The notes: generated from the letters alone by a model not told the origin. 64,000 bases of DNA from Polynucleobacter campilacus (GCF_002206625.1 NZ_NGUP01000001.1:496001-560000); one strand, 5' to 3'; shown: positions 35,685 to 46,082, counted from the first letter of the stretch. Translations and numbers: made by a program.

Positions 35685-36588
35685 CTAGGCGCCATACCAA
35701 GCCTACTGCGGAGCGCATCGTCCGCTCGGTAGGCTCAAGACCTACTTCATAGATCAGCGGCTCACCAGCCTCTGCCATCCGCAATGCTTCATCACTACCA
35801 GGCTCACTCAAGGGCTCACCTAAACGCACACCTAGGGCACCACCACCGGCAGCCAAAATTACTGCTGATAAAGAGTCGGCCCATTTTTGAGTAAGGTAGC
35901 GCCATGCATAAACTGCGCCTTCAAAGTTACCAACAATTGCAAAGCCCATTGCAGTAATCCGAGATGGAATCCAATCGAGCACGTAAAAGAAATGGCGCGC
36001 TGCTTCACTCAGATTAAAGTCACCCCGCATAGACCAACGTTGCGCAGCCATATCGGCTAAACGATAGAGCACAACTCCCGCAGGGCCCATTGGCATCATG
36101 AACCAGAACAAGACACCAAATACGTGACGATGGGAGCCAATGATGGCGCGCTCAAGAGCCAAAGAGATCACTTGAGTTTCTGTCAGATGAGCGGTATCTA
36201 AATCTGGGCCATACCATTGGCCAAGTGCGGCGCGGGCTGCTGGTAGATCATGGGCCTCAATCGCTTCATGCACTAGAGTGAAGGAATGGCTAAATTGACG
36301 AAAGCCAAAAAACAAATAGGCAATCGCAATATTCCATACAAAACCTAAGATTGGGTAAGTCACCATACAAATGACGTAAACCAAGAACACTAAAAAGGTT
36401 GGCAAAATAAATGCAACCAAGCAGGCCATGCGAGCACCAATTGGGCTTGCCCCTTCTTCAGTCTTACCGCCGAATTCTCCGGCGACCCAATCCAACCAAC
36501 GGGTGCTAGTCCGCACAATCCAATGGCTAGCAGTTACTGGGCGATATTGCTCAGCAATGAGGGCGAAGAGAATGGAAAAGAAAGTCAT
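35629..36588 (-). CDS. CobD/CbiB-family membrane protein
   Basis: 319 residues from the ATG at 36588, which begins MTFFSILFALIAEQYRP, a typical start; 17 upstream codons overlap the Nudix gene. Several membrane segments and a conserved GFRQFSHSFTLVHEAIEAHD plus GADMAAQRW-like stretch (RLADMAAQRWS) place it near CbiB, the adenosylcobinamide-phosphate synthase. No cobalamin genes are nearby, so the usual reaction is doubtful. Related lone proteins have been called regulatory signalling modulator AmpE-like; that alternative remains open. The stop lies inside the end of rsgA (56-base overlap), and the start overlaps the Nudix stop by four bases. Confidence 0.75.
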   Translation of the reverse strand: MTFFSILFALIAEQYRPVTASHWIVRTSTRWLDWVAGEFGGKTEEGASPIGARMACLVAFILPTFLVFLVYVICMVTYPILGFVWNIAIAYLFFGFRQFSHSFTLVHEAIEAHDLPAARAALGQWYGPDLDTAHLTETQVISLALERAIIGSHRHVFGVLFWFMMPMGPAGVVLYRLADMAAQRWSMRGDFNLSEAARHFFYVLDWIPSRITAMGFAIVGNFEGAVYAWRYLTQKWADSLSAVILAAGGGALGVRLGEPLSEPGSDEALRMAEAGEPLIYEVGLEPTERTMRSAVGLVWRLVIAWMALLLMLTIALWLG

Positions 36589-37328
36589 ACTTTTAATAAA
36601 TGATATAGGTTTCGTAACATTCCCGCAGTAGCGCCCCAAATAAAGCGGTTCTTATAAGGCATTGAATAAAAACGACGGCCACCCCGCTCACTTTGCCACA
36701 CTCTAATCTGATGGTTTGCTGGGTCCAATAAAAAACTTAAAGGCACTTCAAAAATATCTGCCACTTCAAATTCATCTAAGACGTATTCTGCCTGAGCCTG
36801 TACCAATCCCACTACCGGAGTAACGCTATAGCCAGAAACAGTGAGATATTGAGGCAAATGCCCAATAATCTCTACACGCTTGCGATCCAAACCAATTTCT
36901 TCTTCACTCTCCCGCAGCGCAGTGTCATTAGGACTTTGATCTTCAGGATCCATGCGACCCCCGGGAAAACTAATTTGCCCGGCATGGTCGCGTAAGTGAT
37001 TGGTTCGTTGAGTTAGGAGTACTGATAAGCCTTCTGCCTTTAATACCAACGGTATCAACACTGCCGCCTTAGTAACCTTACCCGCTGCCTGACGCTTAGC
37101 AATAATGTCTGAGGCGATCACATGGCGGTTTTCATCAGTAATTTCTGGATGCCAATCAGGAGGCGCCTGAAAACGGGATCTTAAGCTTGCTAGCTCGAGG
37201 CGCTCTTTGGGCACCTTGATCTGATCCCCACAAATCTCATAGATCGGAATGGCTTGTGCATCAAACCCGGGAGGCGCAGCCACATTGATTGCATCTTCTT
37301 CAGTCTGAGGGGTCTTGGGCATATTCAT
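36585..37328 (-). CDS. CoA pyrophosphatase-type Nudix hydrolase
   Basis: 247 residues. The CoA-specific motif LTQRTNHLRDHAGQISFPGG is followed directly by the Nudix box with its TALRESEEEIGL, the combination that marks NudL/CoAse proteins. The enzyme cleaves coenzyme A to phosphopantetheine and 3',5'-ADP. A start-adjacent terminator (37342-37368) precedes it and no ribosome binding site is visible before the ATG. The CbiB-like gene overlaps the 3' end by four bases. Confidence 0.93.
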   Translation of the reverse strand: MNMPKTPQTEEDAINVAAPPGFDAQAIPIYEICGDQIKVPKERLELASLRSRFQAPPDWHPEITDENRHVIASDIIAKRQAAGKVTKAAVLIPLVLKAEGLSVLLTQRTNHLRDHAGQISFPGGRMDPEDQSPNDTALRESEEEIGLDRKRVEIIGHLPQYLTVSGYSVTPVVGLVQAQAEYVLDEFEVADIFEVPLSFLLDPANHQIRVWQSERGGRRFYSMPYKNRFIWGATAGMLRNLYHLLKV

Positions 37329-37341
37329 ATTCTAAGGCAAC

Positions 37342-37368
37342 AAAAAAGGCGACCTAGGCCGCCTTTTT
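37342..37368 (-). terminator. intrinsic terminator after rplS
   Basis: GGCGACCTAGGCCGCC (37348-37363) folds with one mismatch and has A- and T-runs on both sides. On the minus strand it ends the rpsP-rimM-trmD-rplS transcript; its T-run stops 13 bases before the Nudix start codon. Confidence 0.85.
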
Positions 37369-37388
37369 AATTTGCATCAAAGCAGCAA

Positions 37389-37784
37389 TTATTCAGCAGC
37401 TGGAGCAGCTACTGCCTTAGTGCGAGCTTGAAGCTTTTCTTTAATACGTGCTGACTTACCAGAACGATCACGCAAGTAGTACAACTTTGCACGACGGACA
37501 TCACCGCGACGCTTCACTTCAACGCTAGCAATCAATGGTGAGTATGTTTGGAAAGTACGCTCAACGCCTTCACCAGAAGAAATCTTACGCACGATAAAGC
37601 TGGAATTGAGTCCGCGATTACGCTTAGCAATCACAACGCCTTCAAAAGCCTGGGCACGCTTACGTGTACCCTCAACAACGTTTACGCTAACAACCACAGT
37701 GTCGCCAGGAGCAAAGCTTGGTAATACTTTATTAGCACTTAAGCGAGCAATTTCTTCTTGCTCAATTTTTTCGATCAAATTCAT
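37389..37784 (-). CDS. rplS: 50S ribosomal protein L19
   Basis: 131 residues. The family core is clear: [38 protein letters not shown], and [20 protein letters not shown]. The last ~15 residues are a lysine/alanine-rich tail. L19 sits at the subunit interface. It is the last gene of the conserved rpsP-rimM-trmD-rplS set, 124 nt after trmD, and is followed by an intrinsic terminator. Confidence 0.98.
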   Translation of the reverse strand: MNLIEKIEQEEIARLSANKVLPSFAPGDTVVVSVNVVEGTRKRAQAFEGVVIAKRNRGLNSSFIVRKISSGEGVERTFQTYSPLIASVEVKRRGDVRRAKLYYLRDRSGKSARIKEKLQARTKAVAAPAAE

Positions 37785-37908
37785 TTTTTTATTCCTAAAA
37801 CATCTTGTTAACCTTTAATCCCGAGATTTAAATCAACGGACTTAACAGAGGATGCAGTTAAAACAATTTCACTAAACCAAAAATCAAACCGCTTATTCAC
37901 AACTCAAT

Positions 37909-38655
37909 TTATAGAGAGCGAAGAAATTGTTCATCTTCTCGGGTTAGCAACCCATTGGCTCTGGCCGATTCAATTAAATCTGGCCGGAGCCTGAACGTCA
38001 GCTCTAAAGACTTCTGCCGACGCCAATCCGCTATTTTAGCGTGATGTCCGCCCAAAAGCACGTCTGGCACCGATAAATTTTCATAAACCTCGGGTCTGGT
38101 GTAGTGGGGATAGTCCAAAAGACCGTTCATAAAGCTATCCTGGGTGGCAGATTCGCCATCCCCAAGAGCGCCTGGAATGAGCCTAATTACCGCATCCATC
38201 ATTGCCATTGCAGGAATTTCACCTCCAGAGAGCACAAAATCGCCGATAGAGAGCTGTAAGTCGATGTTTCGATCAATAAAACGTTGGTCGACTGCCTCAT
38301 ACCGACCACAAATAAAGCTCAAATTACCCAAATTCAGGATATCAGCTGCCATTTTCTGAGAAAACCGCTCGCCTTGGGGTGCCAATAAGCAAATTGGGCC
38401 TGTTTTGATATTGGCGGCCTGATGGGCCGTTTTAATACTGGCGACGGTATCTTCTAGGGGCTTGGCCATCATGACCATTCCTGGACCGCCGCCATAGGCG
38501 CGATCATCTACCGTCTTACGGGGATCAGTACAAAAGTCTCTGGGATTCCACAGATGAACGCTGGCTAGTGATTGCTGACATGCGCGACCAGTTACACCCC
38601 ACTGCGTCAGAGCAGAGAACATTTCTGGAAATAAAGTCACAACATCAAAGCGCAT
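37909..38655 (-). CDS. trmD: tRNA (guanine-37-N1)-methyltransferase
   Basis: 248 residues from the ATG at 38655 (MRFDVVTLFPEMF); an upstream in-frame GTG at 38700 would extend over the rimM stop, giving 263, and is less likely. The trefoil-knot SAM site shows as CGRYEAVDQRFID and SIGDFVLSGGE. It methylates G37 of tRNAs reading CNN codons to prevent frameshifting. The order with rimM and rplS is conserved. Confidence 0.97.
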   Translation of the reverse strand: MRFDVVTLFPEMFSALTQWGVTGRACQQSLASVHLWNPRDFCTDPRKTVDDRAYGGGPGMVMMAKPLEDTVASIKTAHQAANIKTGPICLLAPQGERFSQKMAADILNLGNLSFICGRYEAVDQRFIDRNIDLQLSIGDFVLSGGEIPAMAMMDAVIRLIPGALGDGESATQDSFMNGLLDYPHYTRPEVYENLSVPDVLLGGHHAKIADWRRQKSLELTFRLRPDLIESARANGLLTREDEQFLRSL

Positions 38656-38689
38656 ATCTATATTCGTCGGTTTATTTTTTATTCGTTCA

Positions 38690-39253
38690 TCACCAATCAC
38701 TCTGCCAATCGAGAGTAATTTTTTTATTATCTAAGTCTACGTTTTGCACTACTTCTTTTACAAATGGAACTAATTGTTTAATGGTCTTACTTGATGCATC
38801 GCCAATGGCGATCACACCATGAGCACCGTTCTCAGTAACATCAATGACCTCACCAAGCTCTTCGTTTTGCAGATTGACTGCACTGCAACCAATCAGGTCA
38901 ACCCAATAATAAGAATCACTATCTGCTTTTGGAAATGCATCGCGTGCTACTAATATTCTGGCGCCTTTTAATGCAAGCGCTTGATCGCGATCACTGATAC
39001 CTTCTAGTGCCATGACGACATTACCGCTGTGCATCTTAGCGTTCTTAACTTTGTATTGCGTGAGGGAGGCTTGCTCTACAGACGCAGAAACCCCTGCATC
39101 CCTGCGCGGAATGAGAGACAACCAAACAGCTTTAGAAGATAGAAGCGCTACAGGCTCTGATGAGTGAGGTCTAACCTTCACTTGACCCTGCAATCCTTGG
39201 GCCTCAGAAACAGCACCAAGCTCAATCAAATCATTTAAGGAAGGTGTACTCAT
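38690..39253 (-). CDS. rimM: ribosome maturation factor RimM
   Basis: 187 residues. The N-terminal domain opens LIELGAVSEAQGLQGQVKVR; the C-terminal PRC-barrel has YYWVDLIGCSAVN and the end KQLVPFVKEVVQNVDLDNKKI. It binds S19 in the 30S head during assembly. It lies between rpsP (90 nt) and trmD (34 nt). Confidence 0.97.
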   Translation of the reverse strand: MSTPSLNDLIELGAVSEAQGLQGQVKVRPHSSEPVALLSSKAVWLSLIPRRDAGVSASVEQASLTQYKVKNAKMHSGNVVMALEGISDRDQALALKGARILVARDAFPKADSDSYYWVDLIGCSAVNLQNEELGEVIDVTENGAHGVIAIGDASSKTIKQLVPFVKEVVQNVDLDNKKITLDWQSDW

Positions 39254-39343
39254 TTGAAAGACACCTTATTTTCCCAAAATAAAACTACTCAAATCCTGCC
39301 GCCAAAAACTCCACCGCAAAGATGAAGTCTTTAGCAAAGTGAC

Positions 39344-39589
39344 TTAAACAGCAGGATTGTTTTTGATCAGACGAACAACGGTTGGAGAGATTTGCGCGCC
39401 AACACCAGTCCAGTAAGTCAAGCGATCCTGAGCAATACGCATCGCTTGCTCAGTTGCAACTGCTTGTGGATTGAAATAGCCAATGCGCTCGATAAAGTTC
39501 GAGTCACGACGGTTGCGCTTATCAGTAGCAACGATGCTGTAAAAAGGGCGCTTCTTAGAACCGCCGCGTGCCAGTCGAATGACGACCAT
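39344..39589 (-). CDS. rpsP: 30S ribosomal protein S16
   Basis: 81 residues, the normal size. [30 protein letters not shown] and the [17 protein letters not shown] segment are typical. It is the first gene of the rpsP-rimM-trmD-rplS group; the 191-nt gap upstream, shared with the divergent META lipoprotein gene, should hold the promoter. Confidence 0.98.
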   Translation of the reverse strand: MVVIRLARGGSKKRPFYSIVATDKRNRRDSNFIERIGYFNPQAVATEQAMRIAQDRLTYWTGVGAQISPTVVRLIKNNPAV

Positions 39590-39780
39590 ACTTATTCCTT
39601 AAAAAATCTAAAATGAAAAAATCTGAGACTCCGGCCCACCTAAGTAACGTACGGTAGAGCGGAAAACCTCATATTCTAGACGAAAACCCCTACTCCTTCC
39701 ACCTATTTCAGCGTCTAAGCCAGTAGAATAGAATCATCCAGAGAATTAAAAATACATATAAAACAATAACTTAGATAAAT

Positions 39781-40323
39781 ATGCCCACAAAAATCGCATC
39801 CCAAGCCTCAAGAAAGGGCCTCTTCAGAGGCTTCTCAAATAGCCTAATTGTGGTGTTTTCATCTTTGGGTATTGTTCTTTTGACTGGGTGCGCCAATGTC
39901 ATTCCGCCCTGCAATGCCAAAACGAGCCCTCCTAGCAGCGAGCTTCGGAACACCAAGTGGGAGCTCACTCGCTGGAATTTAGCCCCCAATAGTGGTGGTG
40001 AGGTGCGCACCCGCCAAATTCCACAAGGTGAAGCCAGTAACCCCATTCACATCATTTTTGACACCAATGGCCAGCGCATCAGCGGCTCAACTGGCTGCAA
40101 TCGCTTTACCGCACAGCTAGAAGAAGATGCTCGTGGCTTTACCATCACTAAAATTGTGAGCACAAAAATGGCCTGTACGCCACAACGTAATGAATTAGAA
40201 AATGACTTTCTGTATGAGCTCAACGACTATCGCAGTATCGTTCGTAATGGCGATCAATTGCTGATGATTGGAGCCGATCGAGAAGTCTTAAGCTTTACTC
40301 AGCGTCCCAATAACAACAAATAA
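39781..40323 (+). CDS. META-domain lipoprotein (HslJ-like)
   Basis: 180 residues. A long basic N-region and a hydrophobic stretch lead to a lipobox LLTGC with cysteine 37, so the protein is lipid-anchored. The META domain follows: NTKWELTRWN, IHIIFDTNGQRISGSTGCNRF, and IVSTKMACTPQRNELENDF. HslJ-type proteins are linked to heat and novobiocin tolerance; the mechanism is unknown. It is followed after 27 nt by the frameshifted small membrane protein. Confidence 0.88.
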   Translation: MPTKIASQASRKGLFRGFSNSLIVVFSSLGIVLLTGCANVIPPCNAKTSPPSSELRNTKWELTRWNLAPNSGGEVRTRQIPQGEASNPIHIIFDTNGQRISGSTGCNRFTAQLEEDARGFTITKIVSTKMACTPQRNELENDFLYELNDYRSIVRNGDQLLMIGADREVLSFTQRPNNNK

Positions 40324-40350
40324 GTAAGTCATTCAAAAGATAAAAGATTA

Positions 40351-40798
40351 ATGAAAAACTCCAAACTGATTTTTTTGCGCTCTCGGATTTTTTTTCCCAG
40401 GCAGTGGACTCAACTACTTTTACTTGCAAGGCATCAAATCTTTTTGGGCTTGGGCGCAATTATTTGCTCTGATTGGCGGCATTGCTGGCTGGACCATCCT
40501 AAAAAACGCCAACTTTCATTCTGCACCTGGATGGATGCTGATCACCTTTGGATTTATTGCCATAGAAGCCAGCTGGTTAACAACGATTGCCTTTGGTCTT
40601 CGCCCTGATGAGAAATGGGATGCGCAATTTAATCCCGGCATCGAAGAGCACCGTCGAACTCGCTCTGGCTGGCCAGTCATTCTGACGGTAATCTTCTCGC
40701 TTGTATTGGGTGCTGCAGTCATGATGACTTTTTTGGCCATCTCTTTTGAGCAATTCTTCATCTCCCAACTTCACGAAGCCAAAAAGCTATCGCAATAA
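40351..40798 (+). pseudogene. small membrane protein split by a one-base frameshift
   Basis: The ATG at 40351 begins a frame that soon leaves sense (RQWTQLLLLARHQ), whereas another frame runs from 40370 to 40798 without a normal start (only TTG at 40424). The two meet at the eight-T run 40388-40395; removing one T gives a continuous ~148-residue protein with PGSGLNYFYLQGIKSFWAW, three to four membrane segments and an acidic middle. I recognise no family. The error type matches the TauE and ugd cases, so the gene is probably intact in the organism. Confidence 0.65.
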
Positions 40799-40800
40799 CT

Positions 40801-42588
40801 TCAGAACTGCTCTACCTCTAAAGCATTTGTAGAGTGACCGCTTTCAATAATTGAAGTTGCTAGAGCGCTAGCTTGTGGTAATAAATTCTCGGCAAAGAAA
40901 CGTGCCGTAGTGATCTTGGCATGATAAAAAGCAGGATCGCTATCGCGTAAACGCTCGGCAGCTAAGAGGCTGCGAGCCATTTGCCAAGCACCCAACACTA
41001 AACCGGATAGTCTCAAATACGCAAAACTACCGGCATACACTGCCTTGGTATCACTCTTTGCATTTGCCAAAATATAAGCAACAGTATCTTCAAATGCGGC
41101 GCGCCCTATCTTCAACTGCTTTAGTACTGCCTGAGCATCTGCTGAACTACTCGCTAGTAACTCTTTTTCTGTTTGTGCAATTTTTTGTGAGAGTACTCTC
41201 GCAGTGGCGCCACCATCACGTACCGTTTTTCTCCCAAGCAAATCATTTGCTTGAATGGCTGTAGTACCTTCATAGATGGTCAAGATACGAGCATCACGAT
41301 AGTGCTGAGCTGCACCTGTCTCTTCGATAAAGCCCATGCCACCATGCACTTGAATACCCAAGCTAGCGACCTCGATTGACATCTCCGTAGAGAAGCCCTT
41401 CACAATCGGTACCAAGAATTCATAAACAGCTTGACTGGCTTTACGCTGCCCCTCATCAGGCGCTGCATGCTGTGCGTCATTAGCAGCAGCAGCGTAATAA
41501 GCCAATGCGCGAGAAGCTTCAGTATAGGCGCGCATGGTCATGAGCATCCGCTTGACATCTGGTTGATGAATAATCGCCACAGGCCCAGCAGAGCCATCTA
41601 AATCTCGACTTTGCACACGATCTTTAGCGTATTGCACTGCCTTTTGGTAAGCACGCTCTGCTACTGCAATGCCTTGCATACCCACCGCAAAGCGAGCAGC
41701 GTTCATCATCACGAACATGTATTCAAGGCCGCGATTTTCTTCGCCAACCAGGTAGCCGATTGCACCACCGTGATCACCAAACTGCAGGACTGCAGTTGGG
41801 CTGGCCTTGATTCCTAATTTGTGCTCAATCGATACACAGTGAACATCGTTACGCTCGCCTAAGGAGCCGTCAGTATTCACTAAGAGCTTAGGAACTACAA
41901 ATAATGAAATTCCTTTAACTCCCTCTGGGGCATCTGGCGTTCTTGCCAGTACCAAATGGACAATATTCTTGGCCATATCGTGCTCACCATAGGTGATATA
42001 GATCTTGGTACCAAATATTTTGTAGGTGCCATCACCTTCAGGTATCGCTTTAGAGCGGACCATGGATAAATCAGAACCTGCTTGTGGCTCAGTTAAGCAC
42101 ATGGAGCCAGTCCACTCACCCGAAATCATATTCGGGACATATTGCGCTTGAATCTCTGGGCTAGCCGCCGTTAATAAAGCCTCAATCGCACCATCGGTCA
42201 GCATGGGACATAAAGCAAATGACAAGCTGGCTGAGTGAACCATTTCAAAACATGCAGCAGCAATTAACTTTGGCAAGGCTTGGCCACCAAACTCAACTGG
42301 ATGCACTACGCCCTGCCAACCAGCAGCAGCGAATTGTTCAAAGGCTTCTTTAAAACCAGGAGTGGTAGTAACTACACCATCTTTCCAGGAGCTTGGGTTT
42401 TGATCACCAGGCCAATTGAGGGGTGCAATAACGTCTTGAGTGAACTTTGCAGACTCTTCCAAAATTGCTGGAGCCAAATCGACATCAACCCCTGCTTGTG
42501 CATAAGAGGGATAAGCAACCACATCGGCTAGCCCAGCTAACTCATTCATGACAAACAACATGTCTTTTACTGGGGCTACGTATGGCAT
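40801..42588 (-). CDS. acyl-CoA dehydrogenase, large (DmdC/FadE-related) form
   Basis: 595 residues, longer than classical dehydrogenases because of an N-terminal piece and a C-terminal helical extension. Family motifs are MCLTEPQAGSDLSMVRSKA (FAD/substrate), GMGFIEETGAAQHYRDARIL and IYEGTTAIQANDLLGRK with the catalytic-base glutamate. Proteins of this form oxidise medium or short acyl-CoAs, including methylmercaptopropionyl-CoA. It follows etfA by 40 nt and passes electrons to the encoded flavoprotein. Its stop faces the frameshifted membrane gene at a two-base distance. Confidence 0.93.
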   Translation of the reverse strand: MPYVAPVKDMLFVMNELAGLADVVAYPSYAQAGVDVDLAPAILEESAKFTQDVIAPLNWPGDQNPSSWKDGVVTTTPGFKEAFEQFAAAGWQGVVHPVEFGGQALPKLIAAACFEMVHSASLSFALCPMLTDGAIEALLTAASPEIQAQYVPNMISGEWTGSMCLTEPQAGSDLSMVRSKAIPEGDGTYKIFGTKIYITYGEHDMAKNIVHLVLARTPDAPEGVKGISLFVVPKLLVNTDGSLGERNDVHCVSIEHKLGIKASPTAVLQFGDHGGAIGYLVGEENRGLEYMFVMMNAARFAVGMQGIAVAERAYQKAVQYAKDRVQSRDLDGSAGPVAIIHQPDVKRMLMTMRAYTEASRALAYYAAAANDAQHAAPDEGQRKASQAVYEFLVPIVKGFSTEMSIEVASLGIQVHGGMGFIEETGAAQHYRDARILTIYEGTTAIQANDLLGRKTVRDGGATARVLSQKIAQTEKELLASSSADAQAVLKQLKIGRAAFEDTVAYILANAKSDTKAVYAGSFAYLRLSGLVLGAWQMARSLLAAERLRDSDPAFYHAKITTARFFAENLLPQASALATSIIESGHSTNALEVEQF

Positions 42589-42628
42589 TGCTGCTCCTAT
42601 TGAATTAAATCAAATAATGCAATCACAC

Positions 42629-43564
42629 TTAGCTCAGTGCTTTAGTTAATTCTGGCACTGCCGTATTGAGATCGGCAACTAAACCGTAATCAGCAACACC
42701 AAAGATAGGAGCTTCTGGATCTTTGTTGATCGCAACAATCACCTTGGAGTCCTTCATGCCTGCTAAGTGCTGAATAGCTCCAGAAATACCAATCGCGATA
42801 TAGAGCTCTGGAGCAACAATCTTGCCGGTTTGGCCAACTTGATAATCATTAGGAACATAACCCGCATCCACTGCAGCACGCGAAGCGCCTAAAGCAGCGC
42901 CTAGCTTGTCAGCTAATGGGGCGATGAGCTCCTGGTACTTATCACCAGAACCTAAACCGCGACCACCAGAAACAATGATCTTGGCAGCAGTCAGCTCTGG
43001 ACGATCAGACTTCGTTAGCTGACGGCCCACAAAGGATGATGAGGATTTACTTTCTATAGCAGCTTGTTTTTCAATCGCTGCCGAGCCACCAGTAGCAGCC
43101 ACAGGATCAAAACCGGTAGTGCGAACTGTGATGACTTTAATTGGATCGCTAGTTTGTACAGTAGCAATCGCATTACCCGCATAAATTGGGCGCTCAAAAG
43201 TATCGCTACTCACAACCTTGGTGATATCAGATAGCTGGGCAACATCTAGCTTAGCCGCGACACGTGGCAACACATTCTTACCGTTAGCAGTTGCAGGAGC
43301 CAAAATATGACTGTAGTGATTTGCAATCGACAGAATCTGTGCAGCCAAAGGCTCAGCCAATTGATCAGCTAGACTAGCAGCGTCGACCTGAATCACTTTA
43401 CGGATGCCTACTATTTGAGAAGCAGCCTGTGCAACCGCATCAGACTGGTTACCTGCAACCAATACATCTACTTCAGGAGAGCATTGCAATGCAGCTGCTA
43501 CAGTATTTAAGGTAGCTGCTTTTAAAGATTGATTATCGTGTTCAGCGATTACTAGAGTAGCCAT
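42629..43564 (-). CDS. etfA: electron transfer flavoprotein alpha subunit
   Basis: 311 residues. The C-terminal FAD domain has [34 protein letters not shown] and [18 protein letters not shown]; the N-terminal half is the shared alpha/beta domain. It takes electrons from acyl-CoA dehydrogenases toward the quinone pool. It is directly after etfB with no gap between the stop and its ATG. Confidence 0.97.
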   Translation of the reverse strand: MATLVIAEHDNQSLKAATLNTVAAALQCSPEVDVLVAGNQSDAVAQAASQIVGIRKVIQVDAASLADQLAEPLAAQILSIANHYSHILAPATANGKNVLPRVAAKLDVAQLSDITKVVSSDTFERPIYAGNAIATVQTSDPIKVITVRTTGFDPVAATGGSAAIEKQAAIESKSSSSFVGRQLTKSDRPELTAAKIIVSGGRGLGSGDKYQELIAPLADKLGAALGASRAAVDAGYVPNDYQVGQTGKIVAPELYIAIGISGAIQHLAGMKDSKVIVAINKDPEAPIFGVADYGLVADLNTAVPELTKALS

Positions 43565-44314
43565 TTAAATCACCTTCGCTTCATTTTTGAGTTTTTCTAC
43601 CAAGGCTGCTACATCAGCTACCATGACACCAGCACTTCGTTTAGGTGGATCCTCAACCTTCAGGGTTTTAAGGCGCGGGACAATATCCACACCCAAATCC
43701 TCAGGCTTTACAACATCAATGGTCTTTTTCTTGGCCTTCATGATATTAGGCAGAGTGACATAACGTGGCTCATTCAAACGCAAGTCAGTAGTAATCACTG
43801 CCGGCAAACTCAAGGCAATAGTTTCTAGACCACCATCGACTTCGCGCGTCACAGTTACCTTACCGTCGGCTACTACCACCTTGGATGCAAAAGTTGCTTG
43901 TGGGATATCCAATAGACTGGCCAGCATTTGACCTGTTTGATTACTGTCATCATCAATCGCTTGCTTGCCAAGGATGATGATTTGAGCAGATTCTTTTTCA
44001 GAGAGCGCTTTCAGAATCTTAGCAACTGCGAGTGGCTGCAAGTCAGCATCAGACTCCACTAAGATGGCGCGATCAGCGCCAATCGCCAAAGCAGTTCGCA
44101 ATGTTTCCTGGCACTGCGTCACACCTGCACTAACCACGACAACTTCAGTTGCAATGCCTGCTTCTTTTAAACGTACCGCCTCTTCAACAGCAATTTCATC
44201 AAAGGGGTTCATGCTCATTTTGACGTTGGCCAGATCTACACCAGAACCGTCAGACTTCACTCGAATTTTGACGTTGTAATCAACGACTCGTTTTATTGCC
44301 ACTAAGATCTTCAT
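43565..44314 (-). CDS. etfB: electron transfer flavoprotein beta subunit
   Basis: 249 residues. [47 protein letters not shown], and [16 protein letters not shown] are family hallmarks; AMP is bound by this subunit. It abuts etfA and forms the operon with the downstream acyl-CoA dehydrogenase. The gap to the upstream ligase gene is 76 nt. Confidence 0.97.
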   Translation of the reverse strand: MKILVAIKRVVDYNVKIRVKSDGSGVDLANVKMSMNPFDEIAVEEAVRLKEAGIATEVVVVSAGVTQCQETLRTALAIGADRAILVESDADLQPLAVAKILKALSEKESAQIIILGKQAIDDDSNQTGQMLASLLDIPQATFASKVVVADGKVTVTREVDGGLETIALSLPAVITTDLRLNEPRYVTLPNIMKAKKKTIDVVKPEDLGVDIVPRLKTLKVEDPPKRSAGVMVADVAALVEKLKNEAKVI

Positions 44315-44390
44315 TTGGAATTCTCAATATTGATAAAAATTTGCAAATATCTGCATAACTACTTATTTTATCCGCCCCAAGCCCGAAGAA

Positions 44391-46046
44391 CTAAACATCA
44401 ATAGCGGTGGCAGAGCCAGCTTGCTTCCGCAGTTCAAATTTCTGGATTTTTCCGGTTGAGGTCTTAGGCAGCTCCCCAAATACAATCGCCTTGGGCACCT
44501 TAAATCCAGCTAAATGTTGCTTACAGTGGGCAATGATCTCCGCTGGACTTACCTGAACTCCAGACTTAATTTCTAGGAAAGCACAGGGGGTCTCGCCCCA
44601 TTTTGGATCAGGTTTAGCAACTACTGCAGCAGCAATCACTGCAGGATGGCGGTATAGAACATCTTCTACCTCAATAGAAGAAATATTTTCCCCGCCAGAG
44701 ATGATGATGTCCTTGCTGCGGTCTTTAATCTTGACGTAACCATCTGGGTTCATGACTGCTAAGTCACCGGAATGAAACCAGCCGCCCTCAAATGCTTCTT
44801 GAGTGGCCTTCTGATTCTTCAGATAACCCCTCATGGTGATATTCCCTTTGAACATAATTTCACCCATCGTTTCACCATCAGCAGGGACGGGCTGCATGGT
44901 TTCTGGATTGAGCACATCAATTGCTTGTTGCAGGTGATAGCGCATGCCTTGTCGCGCATTCAAGCGAGCGCGCTCGCCGATATCCAAATCATCCCACTCA
45001 TCTTGTCTCACGCAAATTGCGGCCGGGCCATAAGTCTCAGTCAAACCATATACATGGGTTAAATCAAAGCCCAGCTTTTCCATCCCTTCAATGATCGAAG
45101 CTGGCGGCGCAGCCCCGGCGATGAGTCCCTTGACACCTGAAGGCACGCCTACCTTGAGCTCGTCCGGAGCATTAACCAAAAGGTTATGAACAATCGGTGC
45201 AGCGCAGTAATGGGTGACTCCATGCTCCTTAATCGCAGCAAAAATATGGGGCGCATCCACACGCCGCATGCAAACATTAACGCCCGCACGCGCTGCAATA
45301 GTCCAAGGAAAGCACCAACCATTGCAATGGAACATTGGCAGGGTCCACAAATACACCGGATGCCGATTGATATCCCAGTCCAAAATATTCGATACTGCAT
45401 TCATTGCTGCGCCACGATGGTGGTAGACAACACCTTTAGGATTACCGGTGGTACCCGAGGTATAGTTCAAGCAAATAGCTTGCCACTCATCCGCAGGAAC
45501 TTGCCAAGCGAACTTTGGGTCCCCTTGCGCTAATAATTGTTCGTAAGTGAGTTTTCCTAATTTCTCACCTGCTACATCGAATTCTTTTTCTTCGACATCG
45601 ATGACCAAAATATCTCGGCCACTTTCTTTTTGCGCGATCTCCAGTGCTTTTTTCATCACCGCTGAAAATTCTGGATCAACGATCACGACTTTGGCTTCGC
45701 CGTGATTGAGCATGAAAGCAATTGATTCTGGATCCAAGCGAGTATTCAAAGCATTCAGCACAGCACCCGCCATCGGAATACCAAAGTGGGCCTCCACCAT
45801 AGGAGGTGTATTCGGCAGCATCACTGCAACCGTATCCCCCAAGCCAATACCATGCTTTTGCAAAGCACTGGCCAGACGACGGCAACGCTCATCCGTTTGC
45901 TGCCAAGTTTGCCGTAACTCCCCATGAATAATGGCAGTCTTATGAGGATAAATAGCTGCTGAACGCTCTAAAAATAGCAGTGGGGTAATTGGGGTAAAGT
46001 TCGCTGAATTACGATCCAAACCTTGTTCATAAATATTTGCCATCAT
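44391..46046 (-). CDS. acyl-CoA synthetase (AMP-forming)
   Basis: 551 residues of the ANL superfamily. P-loop YTSGTTGNPKGVVYHHRG, the GLTETYGPA motif, the hinge SGGENISSIEVED, and the catalytic lysine in KTSTGKIQKFELR are present. The N-terminal LLFLERSAAIYPHKTAIIHG start and length fit medium-chain or 3-methylthiopropionate-type (DmdB-like) ligases. It activates acids for oxidation by the downstream dehydrogenase through ETF. The first codons read ATGATG. Confidence 0.92.
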   Translation of the reverse strand: MMANIYEQGLDRNSANFTPITPLLFLERSAAIYPHKTAIIHGELRQTWQQTDERCRRLASALQKHGIGLGDTVAVMLPNTPPMVEAHFGIPMAGAVLNALNTRLDPESIAFMLNHGEAKVVIVDPEFSAVMKKALEIAQKESGRDILVIDVEEKEFDVAGEKLGKLTYEQLLAQGDPKFAWQVPADEWQAICLNYTSGTTGNPKGVVYHHRGAAMNAVSNILDWDINRHPVYLWTLPMFHCNGWCFPWTIAARAGVNVCMRRVDAPHIFAAIKEHGVTHYCAAPIVHNLLVNAPDELKVGVPSGVKGLIAGAAPPASIIEGMEKLGFDLTHVYGLTETYGPAAICVRQDEWDDLDIGERARLNARQGMRYHLQQAIDVLNPETMQPVPADGETMGEIMFKGNITMRGYLKNQKATQEAFEGGWFHSGDLAVMNPDGYVKIKDRSKDIIISGGENISSIEVEDVLYRHPAVIAAAVVAKPDPKWGETPCAFLEIKSGVQVSPAEIIAHCKQHLAGFKVPKAIVFGELPKTSTGKIQKFELRKQAGSATAIDV

Positions 46047-46082
46047 GTACTTTCAATAACGGTTTTATTCAATTAGAGCGAC

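Noticed and set aside
35629..36588. A cobalamin biosynthesis cluster
   Set aside because: Only a single CbiB-like gene is present; neighbours are housekeeping genes.
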